NCBI GenBank assembly: GCA_963575745.1
Contig: CAUYUJ010022504.1
Coordinates: 460,159-524,158, forward strand
Length of the DNA: 64,000 nt
Direction: 5' to 3'
Source of the DNA: Prorocentrum cordatum
Lineage: Eukaryota > Sar > Dinophyceae > Prorocentrales > Prorocentraceae
The notes under the pieces were generated by a model. That model ran no database searches. It had not been told where the DNA came from and worked only from the letters and a program-made list of their open reading frames with translations. Made by a program: the position numbers and the translations under genes. Shown here piece by piece: positions 10,668 to 21,600 of the stretch (position 1 is its first letter; every line of letters begins with the position of its first letter).

Positions 10668-12881
10668 TTAGAGCGACATCTTCCCGCATTCGTCGAACCC
10701 TTTCTTCGATTTCTTCGGGGCGGGCTGGCCCGAAGGCTTCCCTTTGGCCCTCTTGGCCGCATCCGTCTTCCACGTCTCCTCTGCAGCCTTCTTCTTCGGT
10801 GCGGCTTTGGGTCTCGCCTCCCGCAGGAGCTCCTCTCCTTGCTCCACGGCCGTCGTATTCGCCAGTACAGGGACATTCACGGCGAGCACGAGCCCGCCTG
10901 TCCGAGGCACGCACACCGCCAACTCTTTCTCCTCGAGCTCCATGTTGATGCGCGCAACTGCGCTTTCATCACGGCTGTTTCTCTGCTGGACCTCCTGTTG
11001 CGTGACTCTGTTGACTGCCCAGAAGACGTGCATTGTCTCTTGCGCATCCCACTTCCACGTTCTCAACCGCACATCGTGGTCAGCCACGTCGGCGGGCGTC
11101 TTGTCCGCAGGCGGCTTGAACTCGGGGTGCAAGTAGAAGGTCGTGGGCGTGTCTCCATTTGGATCTCCTTCCACCCAGACTCGCACGGCCACCCTCTCGG
11201 GGTGCATGCTTGCGGCGTGTACCTTGGATGCCTTCGGGACGCACGGACACAACTCGATGCATCGTGCGTCGTTTGCAGCGGTTGCCTTGACGGTGCGTTT
11301 GTTTGTATCAGCGTCTTGCAACACCTCTACTTGCGCTTCCGCAACTGCGGACCTGTGGCGCGCCCAAAGGCATAGCAACACTGCGCTGACCAAAGCAGGC
11401 TCCCGCCCCAGCTCCTTCGCTGCCGCTGAACGCCTCCATTCGGCGATTGGCAAAGGGAAGGATCCGCGTGGAATGGCCGTCGTGCCCCTGCTGTGCTGGT
11501 GGTTCGTTGGTAGTTGCGTCGTGGGATCAAAGGAAATGACCCTCGGCATCAACTCCTGCCCCTCTGCGGAACCCTTTGTCTTCCCCGCCACTGCGGGCTC
11601 ATTCGGTTCTGGGCGCGGCAACGCGTTGAAATCGAACCAATCGGGCCTCCCGCCTCCGACTGCCACTTCGCCGAGGGCCTTCTCAAGGGCGCCCCGATTG
11701 GACTTCGGCTCCACCTTCCCCGTGGCCTCCGCGCAAGCGCGGAGGAGCGCCTGACGATGTCCTGGGACACTTCGTTCATTGACGGTGGTGTCCTTCAGGT
11801 ACTGCATGAAGCCGTCCGCGGTCAGCATGCACAGGTTCGCCTTGAACTCGACCGCCTTCTCGGGGCCCATGCCGTCGATGACCTTGCTCAGCGTGAACAA
11901 ATACAAACGGAGAGCCGAGTTAATGTCGATGAGGAAGTCTCGGAACTCCTTCGCCTTCCACGATTGTTCTGGATCAGGGCACCACACAGGAGTGTCAACG
12001 CCCCTCTTCCTCGCAGGCGCGTTCCTGTAGCATCGCATCAGCACGGCAATCTTGACCCACGGCACTTCGTCGGGAAGCTGGCTGGCTACCCCGAAGGCCC
12101 CGAGCCGAAGGGCCCTTCTCTTGGAGTTCACGTAGACCTCGCAGAACTGGAGCAGCAAGGGGATGAACTGCGCTTTTGTACTCCCGAGCCCAACAACGAA
12201 CGAGAACAGCTCAATGAAGTCTGGGTCCTGAACGACTCGATCGAGTTCGTGCGTGACGGAGAGCTTGACCTTGTCAAAGGCAACCTGGTCCGCAACTGCG
12301 GCGTGCAGCTCCGCGTCAACAGCCTTGCACAGGACACGGAGCGCGGTGAGTTCAGTCGTTCGCAACGCGAAATCGGCCCCTTTATTGAGGGACTGGCTGA
12401 TGAGCGAAGCACCAGTGGGTTCCTCGTCCATGAGTTTCCAGCTCAGCACTTCCATGAGCATACCCCCCTGCACGAGGTTCTTAGCGACAGGGTCATGTGC
12501 CGCCACTGCGGCCATGTCGAGATTGCCGCCCTTATCGAGCACGCGCTGCAGCCTCGCGCGCTCGTCCTCCGTGAACTCCATGCCCTGGGGGATGGGCCAC
12601 TTGGCTCCCAGGGCGGCCCGCAACACGAGGCACAAGTGGGAGTGCGAACAGGTCCCATACGCAACGTCAGCTCCGCAACTGCGGTCGAAGCACGCAGCGA
12701 GGTGCCCGGTCGCTTTTTCCCGATTGTACTCTGTGTACGTCTGGAAAGTCGGGTCATGCTTTTTCCCAACCCTCCTTGGTTGGGTATTCGTTTTGAATAG
12801 AGCAGTGTGGTCGCGTCCCTTCTCCTCCCGCCTCTTCCTGTCTTGCCCGCGGGGGGCTGCGATCTGTGAAACTGTCGCCAT
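10668..12881 (-). CDS. Unrecognised large protein with a Cys/His cluster; gag-like finger possible
   Basis: 738 codons from an ATG at 12881. The frame stays open upstream through the 102-bp satellite to 13622, so the true start is uncertain. After a basic N-terminus comes a Cys/His cluster, CFDRSCGADVAYGTCSHSH (about 12695-12640). It resembles the AxGTCxHSH finger of the element A gag-like protein. A long helical globular region follows, then PRPEPNEPAVAG. The C-terminus is Lys/Ala-rich (KAAPKKKAAEE ... KKSKKGFDE) and could act as a nuclear targeting or nucleic-acid-binding tail. No enzymatic motif is seen. The gene sits mid-array between two other minus-strand ORFs and carries several 12-mer copies, some inside conserved-looking blocks. 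A retroelement gag is possible; I cannot confirm it. Confidence 0.6.
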   Translation of the reverse strand: MATVSQIAAPRGQDRKRREEKGRDHTALFKTNTQPRRVGKKHDPTFQTYTEYNREKATGHLAACFDRSCGADVAYGTCSHSHLCLVLRAALGAKWPIPQGMEFTEDERARLQRVLDKGGNLDMAAVAAHDPVAKNLVQGGMLMEVLSWKLMDEEPTGASLISQSLNKGADFALRTTELTALRVLCKAVDAELHAAVADQVAFDKVKLSVTHELDRVVQDPDFIELFSFVVGLGSTKAQFIPLLLQFCEVYVNSKRRALRLGAFGVASQLPDEVPWVKIAVLMRCYRNAPARKRGVDTPVWCPDPEQSWKAKEFRDFLIDINSALRLYLFTLSKVIDGMGPEKAVEFKANLCMLTADGFMQYLKDTTVNERSVPGHRQALLRACAEATGKVEPKSNRGALEKALGEVAVGGGRPDWFDFNALPRPEPNEPAVAGKTKGSAEGQELMPRVISFDPTTQLPTNHQHSRGTTAIPRGSFPLPIAEWRRSAAAKELGREPALVSAVLLCLWARHRSAVAEAQVEVLQDADTNKRTVKATAANDARCIELCPCVPKASKVHAASMHPERVAVRVWVEGDPNGDTPTTFYLHPEFKPPADKTPADVADHDVRLRTWKWDAQETMHVFWAVNRVTQQEVQQRNSRDESAVARINMELEEKELAVCVPRTGGLVLAVNVPVLANTTAVEQGEELLREARPKAAPKKKAAEETWKTDAAKRAKGKPSGQPAPKKSKKGFDECGKMSL

Positions 12882-13690
12882 TTTCGAGGCCTGCTGGGGT
12901 GCCCAGCACAGCGAGGGCCACGGGCGGACCCAAATTAAACCTCGCCGTCCCTGGGGGGCTGCGATATGTGAAACTGTCGCCATTTTCGAAGCCTGCTGGG
13001 GGGCCCAGCACAGTGGGGGCCACGCGCGGACCCAAATTAGACCTCGCCATCCCTGGGGGGCTGCGATCTGCGAAACTGTCGCCATTTTCGAAGCCTGCTG
13101 GGGGGCCCAGCACAGTGAGGGCCACGCGCGGACCCAAATTAAACCTCGCCGTCCCTGGGGGGCTGCGATCTGCGAAACTGTCGCAATTTTCGAGGCCTGC
13201 TGGGGGGCCCAGCACAGTGAGGGCCACGGACAGATTAAAAAATTATTTCGCCATCCCTGGGGGGCTGCGATCTGTGAAACTGTCGCCACTTTCGAGGCCT
13301 GCTGGTGGGCCCAGCACAGTGAGGGCCACGCGCGGACCCATATTAAACCTCGCCATCCCTGGGGGGCTGCGATCTGCGAAACTGTCGCCATTTTCGAGGC
13401 CTGCTGGGGGGCCCAGCACAGTGAGGGCCACGCGCGGACCCAAACTAAACCTCGCCATCCCTGGGGGGCTGCGATCTGCGAAACCGTCGCCATTTTCGAG
13501 GCCTGCTGGGGGGCCCAGCACAGTGAGGGCCACGGGCGGACCCAAATTAAACATCGCCATCCCTGGGGGGCTGCGATCTGCGAAACTGTCGCCACTTTCG
13601 AGGCCTGCTGGGAGCCCAGCACAGTGACGCCACGGGCGGAGCCAAATTAGACCTCGCCATCCCTGGGGGGCTGCGATCTGAGATCCCCGC
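12851..13690. repeat. 102-bp tandem satellite, about 8 units
   Basis: GGGGGGCTGCGAT recurs at 12851, 12953, 13055, 13157, 13259, 13361, 13463, 13565 and 13665: seven intervals of exactly 102 bp and a last one of 100. 102 is 34 codons, so ORFs run through on both strands and encode 34-residue repeats. The core AAACTGTCGCCATTTTCGAG is conserved in most units. Substitutions are scattered without codon bias that I can see, so I treat it as non-coding satellite. Confidence 0.95.
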
Positions 13691-13728
13691 TTTCGAAGTG
13701 GCTAGGGTTGTTCAGGGATTGCAACTAA

Positions 13729-14220
13729 TCACCAGTATCTAGTCCTTGTCCTGAAGCCAGTGTCCTGCGAGTCTCCCAGATTCCGTCTGCAGACATATGT
13801 AACCCTCGCTCCGTCATCGCCCCCCTTATAAAGTGTCCTAAAATATTTGCGCCCCGCGTTTGCGCAGGGGTTGGGTACGTCGCCAGGGTAATTTTTCAGC
13901 ACCAGCTCTTCTGCTGGGTACATCTGAACGCAGACACCTTCGTGGTCAGCTTCGGCTTGCGCGAATCCAGCCAGGAAGATTTTGACGGCGAGTTCCCGAA
14001 CCCTTTCCTGCTGAGGGTAGTGCCCGCCTCGGTTGCCCGTGTACGGGGCGAGCATGAGCACAGGGAGGCGCACCTTGTCCCCTGTCCTGAATCGAGACCT
14101 CAAGGCGTTGGCCCTCTGAAAGATCCCTTGCGTGGCGTCTGGAACTGCGGCTGTCTTGTCCGCCACTGCGGCTTTCGCGTCCGCCGCTGCGGCATTACCT
14201 GCACCGACGGCGTCGCTCAT
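13729..14220 (-). CDS. Unrecognised 163-residue protein
   Basis: Single ORF starting MSDAVGAGNAAAADAK. The Ala-rich N-terminus is partly made of 12-mer copies (AVAD, AVPD). The C-terminal about 120 residues look globular: GDKVRLPVLMLAPYTGNRGG, then VCVQMYPAEELVLKNYPGDV, ending in a basic, aromatic tail. No signal peptide, membrane segment or catalytic motif seen. Same strand as its neighbours with a 0.7-kb gap upstream. Four motif copies (14160, 14181, 14226 and a partial near 14150) cluster in its first codons and leader. Confidence 0.55.
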   Translation of the reverse strand: MSDAVGAGNAAAADAKAAVADKTAAVPDATQGIFQRANALRSRFRTGDKVRLPVLMLAPYTGNRGGHYPQQERVRELAVKIFLAGFAQAEADHEGVCVQMYPAEELVLKNYPGDVPNPCANAGRKYFRTLYKGGDDGARVTYVCRRNLGDSQDTGFRTRTRYW

Positions 14221-14224
14221 TGCA

Positions 14225-14920
14225 CCCGCTATTGCGGACTATGGCACGACGTCCGTCGCTCAGGAGCCCAACGACCTGCTGAGCCGAAGTGCCTGCGGAC
14301 TACGGAAGGCCAACTTTTAAATCAAAATCTCGGAACAGAGCTTCGGAGGGGGCAGGCTGGAGGAGGAATAGGAGGGGAAGGGGAAGGAGAGCTAGGAGGG
14401 AGAAGGCGGGGGGGTGCGGCCCGGTGGAGGACGAGGAGGGGAGGGGAGCCCTTCCCAGCATCAACTGCCGCACCCTCGAAGCTCGAAAGGACAGCGACGA
14501 CGACGACCGACGACGACGATGATGATTATGATGATGATGATGATGATGACGATGACGATGTTGATGCTGCTGCTGCTGTTGCTGATGATGATGATGACGA
14601 TGATGATGATTATGATTCCAATGATGATGCTGCCGATGCTGACGACGGCAGCGACGACGACGACGTCGGACGACGACGATGACGATGACCCAGCGCGCGC
14701 GCACTTATTGCGAACTGCGAGTTCGCAACCGCGTGCTCTCCTACCCCGCAACTGCGGGCTATCCTACGCGGCAACCGGCACTTATTCGCTAAGGAGGGGT
14801 CTCCTACCCCGCAGCTGCAGGCAGCAGGCGCGCAGTAGTAATTACTGAGCTCTGTGCCGCAACTGCGGCTCATCGGTCTTGGCGCACTCACGGCTTGTCC
14901 GCAACTGCGGCAGATCTCGC
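14225..14920. other. Intergenic gap with (GAT)n/(GAC)n microsatellite
   Basis: A GAT/GAC/GCT triplet tract fills 14490-14692 and gives poly-Asp, poly-Met or poly-His/Ile readings that I reject as genes. Motif copies at 14746, 14857 and 14899 flank the 3' end of the next ORF. Confidence 0.75.
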
Positions 14921-16633
14921 CTATTCCTGCTTCCGCTTGCTCGCCCGACTCGCGCGTCCGTGCCCGACGAAGACGAGGTTTTGGTGGGGGCCCTCGTACC
15001 AGTGTGTGGTGAAGGTCTTCTCGTTGAGCTCCTTCTGAATGACCTTGCCGATGGGGGGCAGCGCTGCCAAGCCGAGCTTTCTTCTGACTCCGCTACTGCG
15101 CTTAGGGTCATCATCCCACTTGGGCATGTCCTTCGTTTGCACCCATCGCCGAGAGATGATGGAGTCGCTTGTTCGACGCAGCCACTCAGGGAGCCACTGG
15201 GGATCGTTCTTCGACGGCCTCCCTGCAGAATCCGCGTTGTAGTCCGCAATACGCACGTCGCACGGGCCAATGGGGACGACGTAATTGGGATGCACGACGC
15301 GGCTGCCTTCCCTGAGGCCTCCGAACAGGGCGGGCCCGGCCCTGAACAGTACCCCTATCGGGCAGTTGTAGCTGGCTCCGCAACTGCGGCCACATGCTTG
15401 GAACTGCTCAGGCGGGATGTCAAAGAAGCCGCACAAGAACCGGACATGGTTTTTGTGGATGGAAGCTACAGCGTCCTTGAAGAAACTTGCCACCCACGCT
15501 GCTTGTTCTGATTGCGTAATCTTCTGTTGGAGAGGTTCGCAAACAGCGTGTCTGGACACGACGGCAAAAGGGACCACCGTGTCAGGATTCATCTCGGAGG
15601 CCTTCAGGCGAAAGCGGAGAATCGTGACGGCGTGGGTGGCCCCAACAACATGACCCGCAACTGCGGTCTCTGCGATGATGCGCGGGCGCACGAGCACCAG
15701 GCCTGTGTCTTTGAACAGGTCAACCGTCGTCCAGTAAGGCTCCTCGCTGTTGTTCTTCAATTGCAAGCGTCTTCGACGGCATGCCTCAGGTCGGAAGCGC
15801 CTTCGACGTTCCCCGCGCGGAGCATCTCGGGGTCCCATGGAACGAAGATGACCGCCGCAGTTTGGTGCAGGATGCAATTGAAGACACCTTTCTTTGTTGC
15901 CGCCTTCGAAAGGACAACCGCGTTGAACACCAAAGCGATGGTGGACGGCACCCGATGGCCGTCTGCTGTACGAAGGAATCCTTCGTTCCACTTGGTGGGT
16001 TCCCCAACATAGGTTTTCCTTGGAGGGCCCCTGGCCCGCGGCTTCTTCCGCGGTGCTCCCGCATCTTCCCGCAACTGCGGTTCTGACAGCGATCCCGCGC
16101 GATCCCGCGACTGCGGTTCTGACAGCGGCGAGCCTTCCGTGGGAGGCGGCCTCTTCCTCGGACGCGACTCGGCCGAGGCGACTGTCTCGGCGGCTTTCTC
16201 CTGGGAGGCGGCCTCGTCTTCGGGTTGGACGCCTCGTTTGGACTCGGCTGGGAGAAGCGCGGCCGAGGGCGCGCTGCTCGCAGCGGCGCCGCGCACGGCA
16301 CCTGGCTCGCCGGCCACCCCCGCAACTGCGGTCTCGGTGGCGGCTCGCGCCACTGCTGGTTGGTCCTGCTCCTTCGTCGGCGTCGGCGCCCGAGCCCGCC
16401 ATGTTGCCTTGGGGGCCAGTTGCGGTCTGCGCAGCTGCGCCTCTTCACAGCTCCCAGTGCCAGACGGCTCGATCGACAGCGCGCTGATCGGCGGCGGCGG
16501 CCGATAGTCCCGCGGGGAGCTATACGGCGAGCCCTCCGACGAAGGGAGGGCCTCGCGCGGCGCAGGCTCGTGGCTTCCGCAACTGCGGTCTCCCTCAGGC
16601 GCCGCGACTGCGGGCTGCGCGGCAGCCCCTGTC
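14921..16633 (-). pseudogene. 3' part of an array gene split by element A; one frameshift
   Basis: Minus strand from 16633, in frame TGAAAQPAVAAPEGDRSCG. A Pro/Ala/Arg-rich region follows, then a globular part (KWNEGFLRTADGHRVPSTIALVFN...). The frame stops at 15757, and a one-base shift at about 15757-15770 continues LKNNSEEPYWTTVDLFKDTG to the stop at 14921. The second half contains FFKDAVASIHKNHVRFLCGFFDIPPEQF and KRSSGVRRKLGLAALPP. Its first exon lies 23 kb away (39770-39694) on the other side of element A. Removing A joins the parts without changing frame, with 26 codons upstream. Protein family not recognised. Many 12-mer copies lie in the N-terminal half. The frameshift could be a lesion, a small unseen intron or a sequencing error. 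Confidence 0.6.
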
Positions 16634-16862
16634 GACCCCGCCCCCACAGTACGGCGCTAGCGAAAGCGCGGCCTGCTTTAAGGCCGCGGGACGTGCCAGC
16701 CGCGAAGCGGTTGAGGCGGGCCCTCAGGAGACGATGACGATGATGGCGGCAGCGGTGCAGCCCCCCCCCATTTTGCTGCTGCGCTGGCCGCACGCTCCTC
16801 CCGCCGGCGGTGACACGCCAGGCGGGTCCCTCCTTCCGCCACGCGAAGCGGGCCTCGCCGCC
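16634..16862 (-). repeat. Element A terminal repeat B2
   Basis: 229-bp copy of the B repeat forming the 3' terminus of element A. It begins GACCCCGCC (plus strand) directly against host sequence at 16633. Matches B1 at 17061-17289 apart from about two substitutions. Confidence 0.92.
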
Positions 16863-16929
16863 GGTGCCGTAGGACACCGAGGCAAAGCCCAGGGTGGGTG
16901 GGCAAAAGAGGGCCCCTTTGGGCCCTGGG

Positions 16930-17060
16930 AGGGCTTTGAGCCCCGAAGGCTTGAGCGGGAGAGAGGGAAAGGGAAGGGCAAGCAGAGGCAGGAGCAGGGA
17001 GAGAGGAAACCCAAGCCGACTGGGGAGGGCGGGGTCCAACCGTTTAGGACAAACAACTAA
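16930..17060 (-). repeat. Element A internal repeat A2
   Basis: 131-bp copy, identical as read to A1 at 39563-39693 and abutting B1 at 17060/17061. The B1-A2 junction would be the product expected from joining the two outer ends of a circular intermediate. The 67 bp between A2 and B2 (16863-16929) is the spacer. Confidence 0.92.
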
Positions 17061-17289
17061 GACCCCGCCCCCGCAGTACGGCGCTAGCGAAAGCGCGGCC
17101 TGCTTTAAGGCTGCGGGACGTGCCAGCCGCGAAGCGGTTGAGGCGGGCCCTCAGGAGACGATGACGATGATGGCGGCAGCGGTGCAGCCCCCCCCCATTT
17201 TGCTGCTGCGCTGGCCGCACGCTCCTCCCGCCGGCGGTGACACGCCAGGCGGGTCCCTCCTTCCGCCACGCGAAGCGGGCCTCGCCGCC
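17061..17289 (-). repeat. Element A internal repeat B1
   Basis: 229-bp partner of B2. Contains GGCGCTAGCGAAAGCGC and the inverted arms GCCGCGAAGCGG, and ends CCTCGCCGCC. Confidence 0.92.
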
Positions 17290-18185
17290 TTTGTTCTATA
17301 ATACGGGTGCTGCTGCCAGTGCCCCCGCACACTGGCCGCCTGGCGGGTTCTACGCGCCGGCGTGCTGTGTGGGCGCCCTGATGGGCGTCGCCAAAACTGG
17401 GTGCCAGGCGTTGCATTGCCGGCACCGTCTAGGCACAGAGTCACGCGCCGCCTGGCGTGTGCGCCGGCGTGCGTGTGAGGGCCCGACTGGCCCTCTGTCT
17501 GCCGACTGCCGCCAGGCAACTGATGCCGGCGTGCGCGGCTGTCCTCCGTGAGGCTAGGCCTTGGGCTCGCGCCGGTACCTTGATTGCCGGCGGAGCCCGA
17601 CCTCGGGCTGAGGCCCGAGGGTGTCGTCGCTGGCGCTTGGCGCGGGCCGGCACTTGGCGTCCCCGTCTGCGCCGCGGCCTCCAGATCTCCCGGCTCCCCG
17701 CCTCCACAAGTGCCTAAAGTGCACGGGGCGGGCAGGGTCCGGCCCCTGACAGAGGGGGTTCCCCGGGCCGGCGCTGGGGCGCGGGCCCGCGCCTGCGCAT
17801 GAATTCGAGCGCTGCGGCCACCCGGGCCGTCAGACTGCCAGCTACTGTAGCACAGCTGGCGCCAGTATGCCCGGCACGCCCAGGCTTGGTATGGAGAGCC
17901 GGCGTGCCAGGCGCGTTCCAGCGTGATCCTCGTCCAGGGCTGCAAGGGGACCCACAGTATCCCAGGCACTAGTGGGGCCCTGACGGACGGACCTGCACGC
18001 ATGATTTTGCCGTGAGGTATTAGCCAGTGCTGAAGGCACGGGCGGGTGTACCCTGCGAGCGCGCGGCTACTCGCCGGCGGGGCAGGTGGCTGGTGGCTGC
18101 GCCCAAGCACGCACGGCGTGAAGCCGGCGGCTTGGGTTGGGCGCACGCCAGGTGCGTAAGCACCGGCGGCGCCCGCTGCGGCCTC
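17290..18185. other. 3' non-coding region of element A
   Basis: GC-rich sequence between the recombinase stop and B1. It is studded with GCCGGCGTG- and CGCCAGGC-like octamers (for example near 17350, 17462, 17523, 17645 and 17898). Long ORFs on both strands look compositional and resemble no protein I know. Confidence 0.5.
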
Positions 18186-18640
18186 TCATGGGCTCTCGCG
18201 CCTGGCGCTCTCGGCGCCGGCGGCAGCTCTGCTGGGGGCGCTGTCCTTCGCCGGGTTGGTCAACGAGGAGTTGTCCCTGACCATCTTGCCGGAGATGCCC
18301 TTCATCGGCTCGTGCGACTCCCACAGGTAGCCGTGGAACGCGTCCGACTGCCAGCGCCCGAATCGGCGCACTCGGGAGAGGTCCTCGGTCACGTGGTACA
18401 TTGCGGTTGCCCCGCCGATCCTCAGGGAGTGGCTGCCGATCTCTTCCCTGGAGAGGCCGGCGGCCAGCCCCGCGACCGTCAGGAAGTGCTGCACCTCTGC
18501 CCTGCGGATCGGTGTACCTGACGCCCAGCGGAAAAGGGGCAGCCGTTCCTCGGTGCCCTTTATCCGCTGAGGATGGTGAGCCTGGAGCCGCTCCATCGCC
18601 GCGATCGGGCAGAGCGAGTGCCGGCGCGGTAGTGGTTCCT
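18186..18640 (-). CDS. Element A: tyrosine recombinase C-terminal catalytic part (frame-shifted)
   Basis: Continues the recombinase domain one base out of frame from the long polyprotein; the switch is near 18610-18640. It contains IGSHSLRIGGATAMY (about 18444-18395), the H-x-L-R box of DIRS-type recombinases, then RFGRWQSDAFHGYLWES with the GRW element and the nucleophile tyrosine. The N-terminal, SAM-like part (EGTRAGYEGGWRLWV... to VRNHYRAG) is at the end of the upstream frame, about 19290-18620. In the family this enzyme integrates a circular DNA intermediate. The frameshift may be a lesion, a sequencing error or programmed. Confidence 0.8.
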
Positions 18641-21600
18641 CACCGTCCCGACGTTGAGCTGGTCCGTCTTGCTGCCCTTGATGTAGATCACCATCTCGTC
18701 GGCGTCCTGGAAGCTGGCCACGCGCCTCCCCTCCTTCTTGGGCTCCACGTCCTCCCCGTGCAGCACGCGCTCGAAGGACCACGAGCGCCCGTCCTGGAGG
18801 AGGTACTCTGAGGCCCTCAGGAGGAAGAAAAACGCTGTCACGATGGCCGCCCAGATGACCACGGCATCCTCCTCGGGGAGCTTGGCCTCCTGCTGGAGAA
18901 AGCCGCGGAGCCATTCGAGCATGGCTGGCGCGACGGGCTTCTTCCGCTTGGTCTCGGGCCCCTGCCAGCGCTTCAGCCCTGCCAGCGTGCTCCAGAGGCG
19001 GCCTCTGTGGAGCAGGGGGTCCGAATAGCCAGCCACTAGGTGGGCGTAGCGCACCGCGAAGAGCTTCTGCTTGATGGTCCCCTCGGTCCTCCCGACGACC
19101 CGCGCTAAGAGGACGGCGAAGTTGATGAGCGCCTCTTCATCGGCCAGGCGCTCCTCGCGATCACGCCCTGGGAGCCAAGGGCTGAGCCCCTGCGCCTGGC
19201 GCACGGCAACCCAGAGCCGCCATCCCCCCTCGTAACCTGCCCTTGTGCCTTCGCTGAGTTTCTGCAGCATGGCCTCCATCTTCTGCTGCGCGAACCAGCC
19301 GGCGTAGTTGGCTCCGCCAGGCTCAGCGCGGCCGGCGGGGGCGAGCTCCTTCCCGGGGTAGTTGGTCTTCCGAGCCACGCCCAGCGCTTGCGGCCTCACC
19401 AGGTCGGTGGCTGGCATCTCTTTGGCACGCCGAGGGCTCTTTTTGCGAGGACCTTTCGAGCGTGTCACACTTTTATCCAGCTTGACCTTCTCGGCGGCTG
19501 GGGCCTCACGGGGTCCGATGAGCGTGTCCTCGTCGATCATCTTGAAGCGGACTGCCTGGGCGCGCCGGCGGTTCTTGTGCATCTCGTCGGTGAGCGCTCC
19601 TCCGGCCCTCACCTCGTCCTCTGCTGCCAGTGCCAAGGCGGGCTGATGCGGTGCCTGGGCCCAGACGCGGAACCAGCGCTTGGTGGCCTCCCACGCAGCT
19701 TGCTCCTCTGGGTCATGGCACACCCCGGCCCGCTGCGTGCTGGTGCTGTCGAGAGCCTCTGTCACCGCGGTCAGCACTGCCTCCGCGGTCCTCGGCGGGA
19801 GCGCCCTGGCGGCGCCCTTGAGGAGTTCGTCCTCGGTGAAGCCCTGGGCTCGCAAGTGGGTCCACTCGTCGTTGGTCCCTCCCTGCACTCGCCAAACCTC
19901 TTGGGGCGTCAGAGCGCGGACCGTGCCTCCGCCCCCTCCGGTGACACGGAGGAGCGTCGCCCCGGGTCCTTGGAGCTCCGCTCCAGGCCAGCGGATTCTG
20001 CCCACCGGCCCCTCCTCGCTGTAGATCAGGTGTTTCGCTCCATCCTTCTTGAGGTGCCCGACCGGCTTGAGGAGGAGGGGGTCGCTGGTGGACTGGATGC
20101 GGGGGTCCCATGACACCTCGCCTTGTTGGTCGAGCCACAGGTGGTCCTTTCCCTTGTCCAGGAGGGGCTTGACGCTGGCAGCTCGGGAGCAGGCCGGCGG
20201 CATGTTAATGCACGCCAGGCCCACCCCCGCTTTCCGACGTCCGCCCACGAGCACCCGCCTGGTCCGCGTCGTGGCGTCCCCGTGGTGCGTGCAGACCACC
20301 TCGAACTTCGAGACCATGTAGCCCAGCTGCTTAAGTGCCTTCTCGAACCTGGCTGTGTCGACCCCGGTCGGGGCGTCCACGACCACCACTTCAGGGCTCT
20401 CCTGAGTAGCTGCGACGAGGAAAGCCTCCATCTCTCGGCCCTTGGGGTCCAGGGACAGCGACGCCATGAGCCATCCCACCTTCTGGTTCTCCTCGGGCTC
20501 CGATCCCCCGAGGCGCTTGAAGGCCTTCGTGTACGGGTTGATGAGGCTCCCCACTTCTCGACCCAGCTTCCCGCGGAGCGGGAGAGCTCTCGGCAGTCCA
20601 TGTCCTCGCTGAAGTGCTCGGTGTCGAAGGGCAGCCTCGGCCACGGGGCCCGTCTCTCCAGGGAGCCTGAGAAGGCGCTCCTTGGCGTCCTCCAGTATCT
20701 GGCCCCAGGCTGCGGGAGGCTCTAGGCGTGTCCACCCTGAGGTGGCCAGCGTGTCGTGAACCTTCTTGACCTCTTCGCGGGTGAGCCAGTCGGCCACTTC
20801 ATTATGGTAGGTCCTCACGAAGAACGAGACGATGCGGCATCCGTGCATGGCTTCGATCCTTTCCACCAGACGTATCAGGTGGCGGGCCAGGGCGTTCTTG
20901 GGGCTTCTCTTGGTGAGCCAGGCCTTCACATTCTGGTTGTCCGTGACGTGAAATACCAACTCGCCTTCCCACTTCGAGCCCTGCTTCGTGGCCAACGCGA
21001 CCACCGCCAGCAGCTCGACCACCGCTATGATCCAGCCTTCCTCGCCACTCTCGCCTCTGACCGCGTGACTCAGGGCCTCGAGCAGTGGTCCGGCGTCCGT
21101 GGCCATGTACTCCGGCGTCGGCGCGGCATCCCCTGCAGTCGCGCTCCCCCAGTCGATGGCCCCGATCGAGGAGGTGGTAGCATCTCCGCCCGTCCACCTT
21201 GTGGTACGTGCTGTCCCTGGCAAGGCGAGGCGTTCGCGCACCGACAGGGCCTGCGTGAAGCTGGCCTGGAAGGTCGTGCTCCAGGCCTCCGGGACGTCGA
21301 AGAGCATCCTCAGAAACCCCACTGACGCGTCCCACTCCTCCCAGGCGAGCTCGACTTCCTCAGGCGTACCCTTCGGTTCGGCCCAGCTCGCCCCGCTGCT
21401 GAGGAGTCGGTCCAGGGCGGGGAGCTCGGGGCGGAGTGCTGGCTGTGCTGACGCCCAGAACTGGGCACAGCCTCGCAGCTCTTGGGCTACCTTCAGCGGG
21501 GCCCGCCTGGATCCTCTGAGCTCCGGGAGGGCGAGCAGGTACTGAGCTTTGATGCATTTGGGTTCTGGGAGCCGGACCACCTTCGTGTCGAAGTTCATGT

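Larger units (their letters stand above)
6185..16613 (-). repeat. Dispersed CCGC-NNNN-GCGG 12-mer motif, first block
   Basis: By eye I count 22 exact CCGCAACTGCGG copies (plus strand). Starts: 6185, 6529, 6657, 7280, 7554, 8347, 8392, 9059, 9087, 9830, 10133, 11339, 12290, 12673, 14746, 14857, 14899, 15378, 15655, 16069, 16320, 16577. Copies differing only in the central four bases start at 7878, 8128, 9440, 10515, 10652, 11585, 12500, 14160, 14181, 14226, 16105 and 16602. I found no full-length copy in the opposite orientation. In the sense strand of the surrounding ORFs the motif is CCGC-AGTN-GCGG. It falls in all three codon phases (AVAD, PQLR, RSCG) and in the gaps between ORFs. None occur inside elements A or B. 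Confidence 0.95.

Noticed and set aside
12253-13650. Plus-strand ORF with 34-residue repeats
   Set aside because: Opened by the 102-bp satellite period and opposite to a better ORF. No protein-like sequence outside the repeat.
12851-13690. CRISPR-like regular repeat spacing
   Set aside because: The whole 102-bp unit is repeated without variable spacers, and the genome is eukaryotic.
14300-14751. Poly-Asp, poly-Met, poly-His and poly-Ile ORFs
   Set aside because: Produced by the GAT/GAC triplet tract; open on both strands.
15786-17039. Minus-strand ORF starting with the same leader as element A ORF1
   Set aside because: The shared start comes from repeat A2. The ORF then runs through B2 and out of frame through the split host gene.
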